Assembly: GCA_963707125.1 (NCBI GenBank)
Contig: CAVPOU010000024.1
Coordinates: 1 to 64,000, forward strand
Direction of reading: 5' to 3'
DNA length: 64,000 nt
DNA from: CAVPDE01 sp963707125
Lineage (GTDB): Bacteria > Desulfobacterota > DSM-4660 > Desulfatiglandales > HGW-15
The notes below the pieces were generated by a model that had not been told where the DNA came from, did no database searches, and saw only the letters and a list, made by a program, of their open reading frames with translations. The position numbers and the translations under genes were made by a program. This document shows positions 8,827 to 17,615 of this stretch, piece by piece; position 1 is the stretch's first letter; each line of letters starts with the position of its first letter.

Positions 8827-9432
8827 ATGAAGCATGTAAGCATTTTGAATGACGTAGTTGGCCCGGTCATGCGCGGGCCTTCCAGTTCCCACACGGCTGC
8901 ACCGTTTTTCATTGGCACGATCGCTCGCGCCCTCCTTGGTGAGGAACCTGCATCCGTGACCTTTGCTTTTGATCCAAAGGGATCCTTCGCACAGGTCTAT
9001 CGTCAGCAGGGAAGCGATCTGGGTTTTGCTGCCGGGCTTATGGGCTTGCCGATCACCGACGAGAGATTCCCTCGGGCGCTGGATGTCGCGGCTGAAAAGG
9101 GGCTTGAAATCAAATTCGCGGTCGAGCCCCTGCCTGGTGCCGATCACCCCAACACGGTGGAGATTCGGATGGTATCCCGGAGCGGTCAAAGGCTGTCTGC
9201 CGTGGCCCGGTCCATCGGCGGCGGATCGATCCAATTCACACGCGTTGACCAATGGCCCCTCGAACTCAGGGGAGAGGCTCACGAAATGCTGGTGGAGATG
9301 AAGGTAGAGGCCGAACCTGAGGTTCTTGAACACCTCAGCAGGAAGGTGAAATGGGTCGGCTCTCCTGAGCGTCAAATTCGTGGAGACCTTGTACTTCTTC
9401 ATCTGAAACTCTACTCGGCGCTCGATACTTAA
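8827..9432 (+). CDS. sdaAB: L-serine dehydratase, iron-sulfur-dependent, beta subunit
   Basis: This 201-residue protein matches the beta subunit of two-chain Fe-S L-serine ammonia-lyase (serine to pyruvate and ammonia). The N-terminus holds the conserved VGPVMRGPSSSHTAAPFFIG, which contributes to serine binding. A central GGGSIQFTRVD-type segment and an ACT-like C-terminal region follow, although this C-terminus is shorter than in some relatives. A GGGAG-like stretch (atcgggag) before the ATG serves as ribosome-binding site. The alpha subunit follows at 9587, so the two are co-transcribed. Length is near the usual 220. Confidence 0.9.
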   Translation: MKHVSILNDVVGPVMRGPSSSHTAAPFFIGTIARALLGEEPASVTFAFDPKGSFAQVYRQQGSDLGFAAGLMGLPITDERFPRALDVAAEKGLEIKFAVEPLPGADHPNTVEIRMVSRSGQRLSAVARSIGGGSIQFTRVDQWPLELRGEAHEMLVEMKVEAEPEVLEHLSRKVKWVGSPERQIRGDLVLLHLKLYSALDT

Positions 9433-9586
9433 ACCAAATCCGACGGTCGGGACACAGCCTGGTGTTTTCCACCTCTGGACAGCTCCTCCGGTCTTCTTCC
9501 CTCTTCGAGGGAAGCCTCTCTTTAGCAGCGCTGCAGAACTGGTTGCCCTCGCCAGTTCCCGGTCTTCCTCTCTTGGACGGATTGCC

Positions 9587-10387
9587 TTGACTTATGAATC
9601 TAGACTCCTCGGACTTTCTGAGCAGGAAGTGATAGAGGAAATTATCCGACGGTTTGAGGTCATGAGGACATCGGTATCCCGCGGTCTTGAGGAGAAGCTC
9701 CCACCGATGCAGTTGCTTCATCCTTCAGCAGGGCGCATTTTCCAGGCTGAGGCAGAGGGGAAAGTGGCCGTGGGAGGGATCCACACCCGCGCAGGAGCCA
9801 GAGCTATGGCGGTCATGCACATCAACAGCGGAGGAGGCGTGGTGTGTGCTGCGCCTACCGCAGGTTCGGCAGGCGTGATCCCCGGGGTATTGGTCAGCCT
9901 TGTTGAAGGCAGGGGATTGACCGTTCAAGAGGCAGCTCTTGCGCTTTGCGCCGCATCCGCCATTGGGATTATCATAGCCAACCGGGCGACCTTTGCGGCT
10001 GAGGTGGCAGGGTGCCAGGTGGAGATTGCAGCGGCTGGAGCCATGGCTGCGGCAGCGGTTGTTGAAGCGGCAGGGGGAACGGCAGCCCAGGCTGCGGATG
10101 CAGCGGCGATCTCGTTTCAGAACACGATGGGGCTAATCTGTGATCCGGTTCAGGGGGTAGTCGAGATCCCCTGTCACACACGGAATGCCGTGGCAGCCTC
10201 TTCAGCCTTTCTTTGCGCTGATCTTGTTCTCGGCGGGTACACCAATCCCATTCCTCTGGATGAAACCATTGACGCGGTCTATGCGGTAGGAAAGATGCTC
10301 CCGCGCGAACTCAAATGCACCGCACTTGGCGGCTTGTCGATCGCCCCTTCCGCGCTAAAGATGTCTGTTCTCCGAAAAGGGGTTTGA
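9587..10387 (+). CDS. sdaAA: L-serine dehydratase, iron-sulfur-dependent, alpha subunit (start uncertain)
   Basis: From the TTG at 9587 this gives 266 residues with the alpha-subunit core: QLLHPSAGRIFQAEAEG, HINSGGGVVCAAPTAGSAG and CDPVQGVVEIPCHTRN, which supplies cluster cysteines. The family is usually about 290 residues. The same frame stays open upstream to 9407 and encodes family-like FSSAAELVALASSRSSSLGR from 9521, so the true N-terminus very probably lies upstream of 9587. That extension has no ATG, GTG or TTG; CTG at 9539 is the only near-cognate choice inside it. A lost start, an indel or a rare start codon are all possible. The beta subunit gene lies 154 bases upstream. Confidence 0.85.
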   Translation: MTYESRLLGLSEQEVIEEIIRRFEVMRTSVSRGLEEKLPPMQLLHPSAGRIFQAEAEGKVAVGGIHTRAGARAMAVMHINSGGGVVCAAPTAGSAGVIPGVLVSLVEGRGLTVQEAALALCAASAIGIIIANRATFAAEVAGCQVEIAAAGAMAAAAVVEAAGGTAAQAADAAAISFQNTMGLICDPVQGVVEIPCHTRNAVAASSAFLCADLVLGGYTNPIPLDETIDAVYAVGKMLPRELKCTALGGLSIAPSALKMSVLRKGV

Positions 10388-10432
10388 GTCTTAGCCTTCA
10401 ATTCTTCACACAAGCTGGGGTGAAGTTCTTAA

Positions 10433-10667
10433 TGGGGCATTGGTGTCTTTTCTGAAGTGACTGGCGGGAGGCCTTCCTCATTTCATGGAGTTACGGAATG
10501 GGGGACCCGATGGCCCCGAGCGAACGCGAGGGGAACAGCGAGGGGGGAGGCAGTGCCCGCCGAATCGCGAGCCGTCAGGCGAAGCGGGCGGGCATCACCC
10601 GTCCGTAACTCCTTGAAATGAGCAGGCCGGGAGCCCTTGGAACGAAAGAAAAGATACCAATGCCCCA
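10433..10667 (+). repeat. Inverted-repeat element, family A, copy 1 (235 bp)
   Basis: The element begins TGGGGCATTGGTGTCTTTTC and ends with the near-complement GAAAAGATACCAATGCCCCA. The two arms pair over about 65 bases with a few bulges, down to GGAGTTACGGA. The GC-rich middle (about 100 bp) is shared almost base for base with copies at 12347-12578 and 24720-24962 and a partial copy at 20636-20748. It lies between genes just after sdaAA. The reverse strand gives an open frame (10483-10770) whose peptide recurs in every copy; this is a by-product of the repeat. MITE-like, non-autonomous mobility is inferred; no clear target duplication is visible. Confidence 0.85.
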
Positions 10668-10717
10668 ATATTCCGCTTTGGTTACGGCCCAAGCCCTGCG
10701 TTGGAGAGAGTCCATCG

Positions 10718-10942
10718 TTACAGTTCATCGGAGGTTTCGATCGTGATCTCATAATAGGGCATGGAGTCATTGGATCTACTCATGATCTCCATTTTGGGAT
10801 CACGACTGGACTTGGATTCGCATTCAGAGCAATCCCAAAAAATCCATGAGTTACTAATCGCTTCGTCCAGGCAAAGGGCATAGCTTGAGCAGAAAGGATT
10901 TCTCTCCCCCTTCCTGTAAATCGGATTTCTTCCCTTTTTCAT
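10718..10942 (-). CDS. Small hypothetical protein with four spaced cysteines
   Basis: This 74-residue frame begins MKKGRNPIYRKGERNPFCSS and contains CSSYALCLDEAISNSWIFWD followed by CSECESK. The pattern C-x5-C-L-D-x-A...W-x-x-W-x-C-x-x-C resembles, from memory, short proteins found in Desulfobacterota, perhaps binding a metal ion through the cysteines. There is no strong ribosome-binding site; ggtcgggg lies 10 bases before the ATG. It starts about 60 bases downstream of the next minus-strand small gene and could share its transcript. The 3' end lies just outside repeat copy 1. Function unknown. Confidence 0.5.
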   Translation of the reverse strand: MKKGRNPIYRKGERNPFCSSYALCLDEAISNSWIFWDCSECESKSSRDPKMEIMSRSNDSMPYYEITIETSDEL

Positions 10943-11004
10943 GGTAGACCCCGACCTGTCTCATAGCCGGGATTTCGGTAAGATCAGTTCAGAGGAACTC
11001 GTAC

Positions 11005-11247
11005 TCACATGTAGGCGGGATGAGTCGGCGCACTGGCTTCGTAGTCCGCTATAATTAGCTGCAGGGTATTCTCGTCCAGATCAAAATCATTCCACCCGAT
11101 AAAATGCAACCTTTCGCTCACTTCTTCATGAGTGCTGTCAGGCCTGTCCTTTAAGGAGGCCAGAATATTCTTCATCAGTCCAGGAATCAGCACCGGCTCA
11201 ATACCCTTCCTTCCAAATCTATCGAGCAAAATCTTCTTGAGATCCAT
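11005..11247 (-). CDS. Small conserved hypothetical protein, 80 residues
   Basis: The start is taken at ATG 11247 (MDLKKILLDRFGRKGIEP), preceded by AAGGGTG; a TTG nine codons earlier is less likely. The protein looks like a compact helical domain, with GLMKNILASL, HFIGWNDFDLDENTLQLIIA and no signal peptide. I recall similar short proteins with an LGWDDFELDYHTLQLAIA core in deltaproteobacteria, but no function is known to me. No strong neighbour link exists, apart from a second small minus-strand gene just downstream. Confidence 0.6.
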   Translation of the reverse strand: MDLKKILLDRFGRKGIEPVLIPGLMKNILASLKDRPDSTHEEVSERLHFIGWNDFDLDENTLQLIIADYEASAPTHPAYM

Positions 11248-11451
11248 CTGTATTTCACCCTTGCACCTTTCCAACCGACACCCGGCTGTTTTTTGAACTA
11301 ATATGCATTTTTAAGATAATCTCCATCCGGGCCTAGTCAATGCATCCCTGCCATTTATCATGGATGTCTGGCGCGATCATGCCCGCAACAATTTGACCCC
11401 ATTTACAGCGATCTTCATATCCTTTATATAGATATGAAAGGAGGGCTTTCG

Positions 11452-12307
11452 ATGAAAATAAAATATGCTGTTTTTGCGTTCCTATCCTTGTTGATGGGGT
11501 TTAGTGTTTCGGCTTCGAGTCATGCTGAAGTGGAAATGACCATCGCCAGGACCTTGAACCTGGAAGAGACGCCCCTGGACACCGCGATGTCAGCGGGCGG
11601 GAAATATATCTTTGTTCTCACGGACAAGGGAAAAGTGCTGGTCTATACCACGGACGGAAAACTGAGCGACACGATACCGGTTGACAAATCCATAGACTCC
11701 ATCAAAGCAGGACCCAGAGAAGAGATCCTTCTTCTCGTGAGCAGCAAAAAGAAAACGGTTCAAGTGGCTGTCCTCGAGTTTGTACAGGAGATCAATGTCA
11801 CAGGGTCGCCTTTCAGGGGGGCAGCCGATGCGCCGGTGACTATCGCCCTTTTCACCGACTTCCAGTGCCCATACTGTGCCAGGATTGTCCCGCTCCTCGA
11901 TCAGGTGCTCGAAAAAAATAAGGGCAAGGTGAAACTGGTCTTCAAGAACTTTCCACTGAACACCCATCAGTTCGCCCGTAAAGCCGCCGCGGCCGCGCTC
12001 GCGGCCGGCAAGCAGGGAAAGTTCTGGGAGCTCCATGACCGTCTCTTTCAGAACTACAACCGTCTGAACGATCAGGTCGTGCAGGAACAGGCCCAGCAGC
12101 TCGGGACTCGACATGCAGAAGTTTGAAAAGGACATGAATGACCCGCAGATCATGCAGGTGATCAACCAGGATTATCAGGACGGCGCAAAGGCTGGGGTGA
12201 GAGGGACTCCGACGATCTTTGTGAATGGATCTCTCTTGCGCAATACCAGCCTGGAGGGATTTCAGGCGGCCATTGACAAGGAACTGGAGAAACGGGGAAA
12301 GAAGTAA
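11452..12307 (+). pseudogene. DsbA-like thiol:disulfide oxidoreductase, interrupted by a +1 frameshift
   Basis: The start is ATG 11452, which has AAAGGAGG upstream. A signal peptide (MKIKYAVFAFLSLLMGFSVS...SHA) precedes a segment of about 90 residues rich in beta strands, then a DsbA/Thioredoxin_4 domain with the active site CPYC at residues 139-142 (FTDFQCPYCARIV) and the cis-proline loop GTPTIFVNGS. The first frame ends at 12126 in QQLGTRHAEV. Removing one G from ggg at 12103-12105 restores QQLGLDMQKFEKDMND and joins it to the second frame ending at 12307, giving a full-length protein of about 284 residues. As written the gene is broken in the last quarter. It would act in the periplasm on cysteine pairs. 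A sequencing error in a G run is as likely as true loss. Confidence 0.8.
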
Positions 12308-12346
12308 GCAGGCTGCCGCCCAGATCATCAAAACACGCTGTGCCAA

Positions 12347-12578
12347 TGGATGATGGTGCCTTTTCTGGAATGCCTGGCGGGAGGCCTTCCTCATTTCATG
12401 GAGTTACGGAATGGGGGACCCGATGGCCCCGAGCGAACGCGAGGGGAACAGCGAGGGGGGAGGCAGTGCCCGCCGAATCGCGAGCCGTGAGGCGAAGCGA
12501 GCGGGCATCACCCGTCCGTAACTCCTTGAAATGAGCAGGCCGGGAGCCCCGGTATGGAAGAAAAGGTACCATCATCCA
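12347..12578 (+). repeat. Inverted-repeat element, family A, copy 2 (232 bp)
   Basis: The middle is nearly identical to copy 1, but the outermost arm is different: TGGATGATGGTGCCTTTTCT on the left, and its near-complement AGAAAAGGTACCATCATCCA on the right. The two ends of this copy therefore match each other rather than the ends of copy 1. It lies between the dsbA-like gene and the B12-radical SAM gene. Confidence 0.85.
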
Positions 12579-12660
12579 GACGCACGACATTTGAAAGCGA
12601 TTTGGACAACGGTCTGCAACAATCTGACCCCATGGCCTCCTCATACGAAAAGCTGATCTC

Positions 12661-14301
12661 ATGAAAATCCTGCTCATTCAGCCTCCCATTCAGGAATTCT
12701 ACGACACGGACATCCGGCTTCAGCCCCTGGGGCTCAGCATGCTCAAGGCCGCAGCCAAGAAATTCCTCCCCCACATCCAAGTCCTTGTCAGGGACTATCA
12801 TCAGGGATACGGACGCAAAACCATTCCTCTGCCCGGCGAGCTTTCCTACCTCCGCGATTACTTCAAGTATCCCGACGCAAGTCCCTTCTCGACGTTTTTT
12901 CATTACTACCATTTCGGCGCTCCCTTTGAAGAGATCGGGAAGGAGGTCGCTCATGAAAAACCGGATCTGGTTGGCATCTCCTCCCTCTTCTCTCCTTATC
13001 ACCGGGAAGCTCTCGCCTGCGCTCGCGAAATAAAGAAGCGCCTCAACGTCCCCATCCTCATGGGCGGATCTCACGTTTCCGCCGCTCCTCTTTCCGTGAT
13101 CTCAGACCCGAGTGTGGACTTCATCATCCGCGGAGAAGGGGAAAGACCTTTTGTTGAATTCCTGAGAGCATGGGAGGCAGGTCTCCTGCTCGAAGGCGTG
13201 CCGAACCTCGGATTCAAACGAAACGGGGACCCCGTTCTCAACCCCATGGCGGAAAACTTCCCGTTGGACAACCTTCCGCCGGCCGATTTCTCCGATCTGC
13301 GTCCGGACCGTTATCTGTTCGAAAAAAGACCCCTCTGCTTCATCACTACTTCCCGCGGCTGCCCTCATCAATGCACATTCTGCTCTGTTCATCTCACCTT
13401 TGGAGAGAAATTCAGGAGACGTTCTCCGGAAAACGTTCTCTCCGAGATCCGGCAGCGCTATTCCGAGGGTTACAGGGTATTTGATTTCGAAGATGATAAC
13501 CTGAGCTTTTCCAGGGAAGACCTTAAGACGATCTTGAATGCCCTCATCGCTGAGTTTCCTGTGAATGACCTCCGTCTCGTCGCGATGAACGGTATTTCCT
13601 ATTTGAGCCTTGACCGCGAAATCCTGGAGCCCATGAAAAGAGCGGGCTTTCGCAGCTTGAACATTTCCCTGGTGAGCGCGAACGCCGATGTCCTTGCCAG
13701 ACTCAAGAGGCCCCACACTTTGAGCAAGTATCTTGATGTGGTGAATCAGGCTCACGGCCTTGGATTCGATATTGTCTCCTACCAGATTCTCGGGCTTCCT
13801 TACGAGACTCTTGATGACATGGTGGACACCATGGCCCTTATGGCTTCTCTTCCCGTCCTGATCGGGGCGTCCATTTTCTACCTGACCCCCGGCTGCCCGA
13901 TCGCGCAGGAGTTTCCTGAGATGACCGAATCGGACATCTTCAAGGCCAGATCAACAGCCATGGCCATTGAAACCGATCAGTTCCACCGTGACGACCTTTA
14001 CACACTCTTCATCACGGCTCGGGTCATCAATTTTCTGAAAGGGTTGCGCCTAAAGGAAAAGAAGGTGTCGCTTCAGGACGCTTTGAGCGAGGCGGAACAG
14101 CTTGGCCACAGAGAAAAGCTCGGGGCGCAAATCCTTCGAAAGCTGTTGGATGAGAGACGGCTTTACGCGGCAACGAAGGTCGGTCTGAAACCTGTCCCCC
14201 GTTTCAATGCTAAACTCTTTTTCCGAGTTATGGAAAAATCAAACTTGATAAAAACAAAAGGTGGGGTCGATGTCGTTTCCGTTGCCTTTCTGAAGCAGTG
14301 A
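12661..14301 (+). CDS. B12-binding radical SAM protein
   Basis: This 546-residue protein has an N-terminal cobalamin-binding domain (about 1-160; ILMGGSHVSAAPLSVISDP, DFIIRGEGE). A radical SAM domain follows, with CPHQCTFC at C234, C238 and C241 ligating the SAM-binding [4Fe-4S] cluster, then GILGLPYET-like barrel strands (YQILGLPYETLDDMVDT). The architecture is that of the class with B12-binding plus radical SAM, which includes methyltransferases and ring-forming enzymes (BchE, HpnP, HpnJ). The substrate cannot be read. The gene stands alone on the plus strand, between repeat copy 2 and a small antitoxin-like gene, without a clear ribosome-binding site. Confidence 0.9.
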   Translation: MKILLIQPPIQEFYDTDIRLQPLGLSMLKAAAKKFLPHIQVLVRDYHQGYGRKTIPLPGELSYLRDYFKYPDASPFSTFFHYYHFGAPFEEIGKEVAHEKPDLVGISSLFSPYHREALACAREIKKRLNVPILMGGSHVSAAPLSVISDPSVDFIIRGEGERPFVEFLRAWEAGLLLEGVPNLGFKRNGDPVLNPMAENFPLDNLPPADFSDLRPDRYLFEKRPLCFITTSRGCPHQCTFCSVHLTFGEKFRRRSPENVLSEIRQRYSEGYRVFDFEDDNLSFSREDLKTILNALIAEFPVNDLRLVAMNGISYLSLDREILEPMKRAGFRSLNISLVSANADVLARLKRPHTLSKYLDVVNQAHGLGFDIVSYQILGLPYETLDDMVDTMALMASLPVLIGASIFYLTPGCPIAQEFPEMTESDIFKARSTAMAIETDQFHRDDLYTLFITARVINFLKGLRLKEKKVSLQDALSEAEQLGHREKLGAQILRKLLDERRLYAATKVGLKPVPRFNAKLFFRVMEKSNLIKTKGGVDVVSVAFLKQ

Positions 14302-14389
14302 ACTATAATAGCCAGGACTCAAAAAGCATAACCTTCCTGCTGGCTCAATACATGAAAAAGGATTGCGAGTCTGAAAGGAGCACCGGGCC

Positions 14390-14584
14390 GTGCAAGCTAT
14401 AAAGATCAAGACACGATTGGAATCCGAGACGATTCGATCACCAGAACTCCGAAAGCTGATCGGGAAGAGAGTTGAGATCATCATACTTGAAGAGACGGAG
14501 CCTGACACGGCACTGCCGAAGCGACAACCTGGCTCTGCCAAAGGCGAGATCGCGGTAACAGATGATTTCGAAAAGCCTCTGTGA
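14390..14584 (+). CDS. Short antitoxin-like protein, probably orphan and C-terminally shortened
   Basis: This 64-residue protein starts at GTG 14390 after a good GAAAGGAG. It begins MQAIKIKTRLESETIRSPEL, continues LRKLIGKRVEIIIL, and ends AKGEIAVTDDFEKPL. This resembles small VapB-type antitoxins that pair with PIN toxins and normally end in an acidic segment such as DDFDEPLEDF; here the protein stops after EKPL. No PIN or other toxin gene follows; the next gene is ettA. It is probably an orphan antitoxin or remnant. The assignment rests on pattern only. Confidence 0.5.
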   Translation: MQAIKIKTRLESETIRSPELRKLIGKRVEIIILEETEPDTALPKRQPGSAKGEIAVTDDFEKPL

Positions 14585-14634
14585 GCGAGATTGTCCAGGA
14601 GTTTTGCAAAGGTTGAAGGAGGATCTCGAAGCCT

Positions 14635-16321
14635 ATGGGTACTGAGCCGAACAAAATCATCTACTCCATGATCCAGGTAAGCAAGTACTACGACAAAAAA
14701 CCGGTTCTCAAGGACATCTCCATCTCTTATTTCTACGGTGCAAAGATCGGTGTTCTCGGCCTCAACGGCTCCGGCAAGAGTTCTTTGCTCCGGATCTTTG
14801 CCGGGGTGGACCAGGAATTCAACGGACAGACCATCCTTTCTCCGGGCTACACCGTAGGGCTTCTCGATCAGGAACCGCAGCTCGACAACACGAAGACCGT
14901 CAAGCAAATCGTCGAGGAAGGCGTGCAGCCGGTCGTCGATCTGCTGAACGAGTTCAATCGCATCAATGAGAAATTTGCAGAACCTATGTCGGAAGATAAG
15001 ATGAACAAACTCATCGAGCGCCAGGGAGAGGTCCAGGAAAAGATTGATGCCATGAATGCCTGGGACCTGGATTCCCGGCTCGAAATGGCCATGGACGCTC
15101 TTCGATGCCCGCCGGGCGATACCCCGGTCAAGATCCTTTCCGGAGGGGAAAGACGCCGCGTTGCCCTTTGCCGGCTCCTGCTCCAACAACCGGACATCCT
15201 GCTCCTGGACGAACCGACCAACCACCTGGACGCCGAGTCCGTCGCATGGATGGAGCACCACCTTCAGAAGTATCCGGGCACGGTGATTGCCGTCACTCAC
15301 GACCGCTACTTTCTGGACAATGTGGCGGAGTGGATACTGGAACTGGATCGGGGAGAAGGCATCCCGTGGAAAGGAAACTATTCCTCCTGGCTGGAACAGA
15401 AGCGCGCACGGCTCCACCTGGAAGAAAAAAGCGAAAGCAAAAGGCAGAGAACCCTGCAGCGCGAACTGGAGTGGATTCGCATGAGTCCCAAGGGACAGCA
15501 TGCCAAATCCAAGGCCAGGATCAGTGCTTATGAAGCCCTTGTCAGTCAGGAGAGTGAGAAACGAGACACGGATCTCGAGATCTTCATCCCGCCGGGTCCG
15601 CGACTGGGCGATGTGGTCATCGAAACGAAGAATCTCTCAAAAGCTTACGGCGACCGGCTCCTGATGGAGAACCTCGCCTTCTCTGTTCCGCCCGGAGCCA
15701 TCGCCGGGATCATCGGCCCTAACGGCGCCGGTAAAACCACTCTCTTCAGATTGATCACGGGGCAGGAAGAGCCTACCTCGGGCTCCATAAGGATCGGCGA
15801 AACAGTGAAGTCTCGCCTACGTGGACCAGAGTCGCGATGTGCTCGATCCGAAGAAGAACATCTGGGAGATGATTTCAGAAGGCATGGATACCATTCAACT
15901 TGGCGATCGCCAGGTGAATTCCCGCGCCTACGTTGCACGCTTCAATTTCTCAGGCACGGACCAGCAGAAGAAGGTCGGCCTTCTCTCGGGCGGGGAACGA
16001 AACCGCGTTCATCTGGCCAGGATGCTGAAATCGGGGGCCAATGTTCTTCTCCTTGATGAGCCCACCAATGACCTGGACGTGAATACCATGCGAGCCCTGG
16101 AAGAGGCCCTGGAGAGTTTCGGCGGGTGCGCCCTTGTGATCAGCCATGATCGGTGGTTCCTCGACAGGATCTGCACGCACATTCTCGCTTTTGAAGGAGA
16201 GAGCGAGGCGGTCTGGTTCGATGGGAATTACACGGAGTATGAAGCGGACAAGAGGGCGCGCCTCGGTGAAGCTGCAGCTCAGCCCCACCGCATTAAGTAT
16301 CGGCAGTTGACAAGAGCGTAA
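14635..16321 (+). pseudogene. ettA: Energy-dependent translational throttle protein EttA (ABC-F), interrupted by a +1 frameshift
   Basis: Two ABC-F ATPase domains are present. The first has Walker A GLNGSGKSS, signature LSGGERRRVALCRLLLQ and Walker B LLLDEPTNHLD, followed by the linker. The second has GPNGAGKTT, LSGGERNRVHLARML and LLLDEPTNDLD. The frame is lost at 15811: one extra T turns ETVKLAYVDQSRDVLDPKK into ETVKSRLRGPES. Removing it joins 14635-15810 to the frame ending at 16321 and gives about 561 residues, close to the 555 of E. coli EttA. EttA binds the ribosomal E site and gates translation by ATP/ADP ratio. Because the rest is intact, an assembly error is likely; otherwise the product would lack a working second domain. 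Confidence 0.85.
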
Positions 16322-16396
16322 TTAGCGGAGAGCAGAGAGCATAGAGCGAAGAGCAAAGGTAGAGGATTTCGTAAAAAGCCCAGCAATTAGGTTTTC

Positions 16397-16477
16397 CGTC
16401 ATTCCGGTGAAGGCCGGAATCCAGTCTTTTTATTGAGTTGCTGGCTATCTGGACCCCGGCTTTCGCCGGGGTGACGG
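16397..16477 (+). repeat. Dispersed palindromic repeat, family B, copy 1
   Basis: CGTCATTCCGGTGAAGGCCG...AATCCAG on the left faces CTGGACCCCGGCTTTCGCCG...GGGTGACGG on the right, with a variable spacer of about 25 bases. Each half is itself a hairpin. The same unit occurs at 17475, 18531, 32149 and 43187. It lies between convergent ettA and the SDR epimerase gene and could act as a transcription end for either strand. Confidence 0.8.
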
Positions 16478-16527
16478 CTTTGATGACATTTCCTGCAGAG
16501 GATCAAACCTCAGTTCCTTTTGTCTTC

Positions 16528-17436
16528 TCACTTAAGCAGATCCTTTAAAGCGCTTCGGAGATCGGGGAAAGAGAAGCGGAACCCTGCATCCAGAAGTTTT
16601 TTCGGCACAACCCTCTGCCCCTTCAAGAGCACGGAACCGAACTCCCCAAGAATCAGGCTCATCACAAAACCCGGCACAGCGGGCATGAAAGTGGGCTTGC
16701 CCAGCACCTCACCGAGAACGTGCGTCAACTCTCGGTTTGTCACGGGATTGGGAGCAGTGCAGTTCACCGCGCCGGAGATTTTCTTCTCCTTGATGAGATA
16801 GAGGAAAATATCGACAAGGTCCTGCTCGTGAATCCATGAAAACCACTGATTCCCGCTTCCGAGAGGGCTCCCCATCCACCATTTAAAGGCAGGAATCATT
16901 TGCTGCAATGCCCCTCCGCGCCTGCCCAGCACAATGCCGAATCGCAGAAGGATCACCCGGGCGCCGAATTCCTCAGCTTTCACGGCTGCGGATTCCCATT
17001 CCTTTGACAGGTCAGCCAGGAAACCTTCTCCCGAGGGCCTGCCTTCATCAAGCACCTCATCTTCATGGAAGCCGTAATAGCCGACAGCCGATGTGCTTAG
17101 GAGCTTGACCTCTTTGCCTTGCCTTGCCGAGAGAGCTTCAACCAGGTTCTGTGTTGTCTGAATACGGCTGTCCCAGATCAGCTTCTTGGCTGAATCACTC
17201 CATCGCCTGAAAATAGATGCTCCTGCAAGGTTGATCGCTACGTCCTGGTCTGCAACCTTCTCCTGCCACGGACCTTTCTGGGTCGGGTCTCCCTCGGCAT
17301 AGGAGACCCCCTGGAGTGCAGCCGGGTGGCTCTTGATGCTGCGAGTCAGCAGGGTGACTTCGTGACCCTCTTGAGTAAGTTTCTGAGTGAGGGTGGTGCC
17401 TACAAAACCTGTCCCACCGGTGATAAAGACTTTCAT
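16528..17436 (-). CDS. TIGR01777 family NAD-dependent epimerase (YfcH / SDR39U1-like)
   Basis: The start is set at ATG 17436 because GAGGAGGAG lies just upstream and the protein then begins with the nucleotide-binding loop MKVFITGGTGFVGTTLTQ; a longer frame runs upstream into repeat family B. At about 302 residues it fits the family. An extended SDR N-terminal domain is followed by the C-terminal DUF1731 segment (PAVPGFVMSLILGEFGSVLL, KGQRVVPKKLLDAGF), which defines TIGR01777. LLSTSAVGYYG supplies the Tyr-containing active-site region. The cellular substrate is unknown. No operon partner is evident. Confidence 0.9.
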   Translation of the reverse strand: MKVFITGGTGFVGTTLTQKLTQEGHEVTLLTRSIKSHPAALQGVSYAEGDPTQKGPWQEKVADQDVAINLAGASIFRRWSDSAKKLIWDSRIQTTQNLVEALSARQGKEVKLLSTSAVGYYGFHEDEVLDEGRPSGEGFLADLSKEWESAAVKAEEFGARVILLRFGIVLGRRGGALQQMIPAFKWWMGSPLGSGNQWFSWIHEQDLVDIFLYLIKEKKISGAVNCTAPNPVTNRELTHVLGEVLGKPTFMPAVPGFVMSLILGEFGSVLLKGQRVVPKKLLDAGFRFSFPDLRSALKDLLK

Positions 17437-17474
17437 GGCTGGCTCCTCCTCATAATTGATGATCCTGCAAAAAG

Positions 17475-17556
17475 TCGTCACCCCGGTGAAAACCGGGGTC
17501 CAGAGAAGGCCTATTTTTCCCATGTTGCTGGATTCCGGCTTTCGCCGGAATGACGG
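17475..17556 (+). repeat. Dispersed palindromic repeat, family B, copy 2
   Basis: CGTCACCCCGGTGAAAACCG...GGGTCCAG faces CTGGATTCCGGCTTTCGCCG...GAATGACGG. It lies in the upstream region of the SDR epimerase gene, so part of it reads as a false N-terminal extension of that protein. Confidence 0.8.
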
Positions 17557-17615
17557 CAAAATTCGTTTTCCGACCTTTTAAAAAGCCATCAATCATTGAT
17601 GGCTTGCCAATTATG

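Noticed and set aside
10483..10770. Open frames with a recurring peptide (SRPAHFKELRTGDARPLRLT) here, at 12396-12677 and at 24603-24908
   Set aside because: The peptide is the translation of the family A repeat core; it is found only inside the repeat, has differing flanks and no ribosome-binding site.
14239..15501. 420-residue minus-strand frame opposite ettA, and similar long antisense frames such as 36432-37526, 43335-44441 and 48256-49203
   Set aside because: They mirror well-recognised genes in GC-rich DNA and contain no domain-like sequence.
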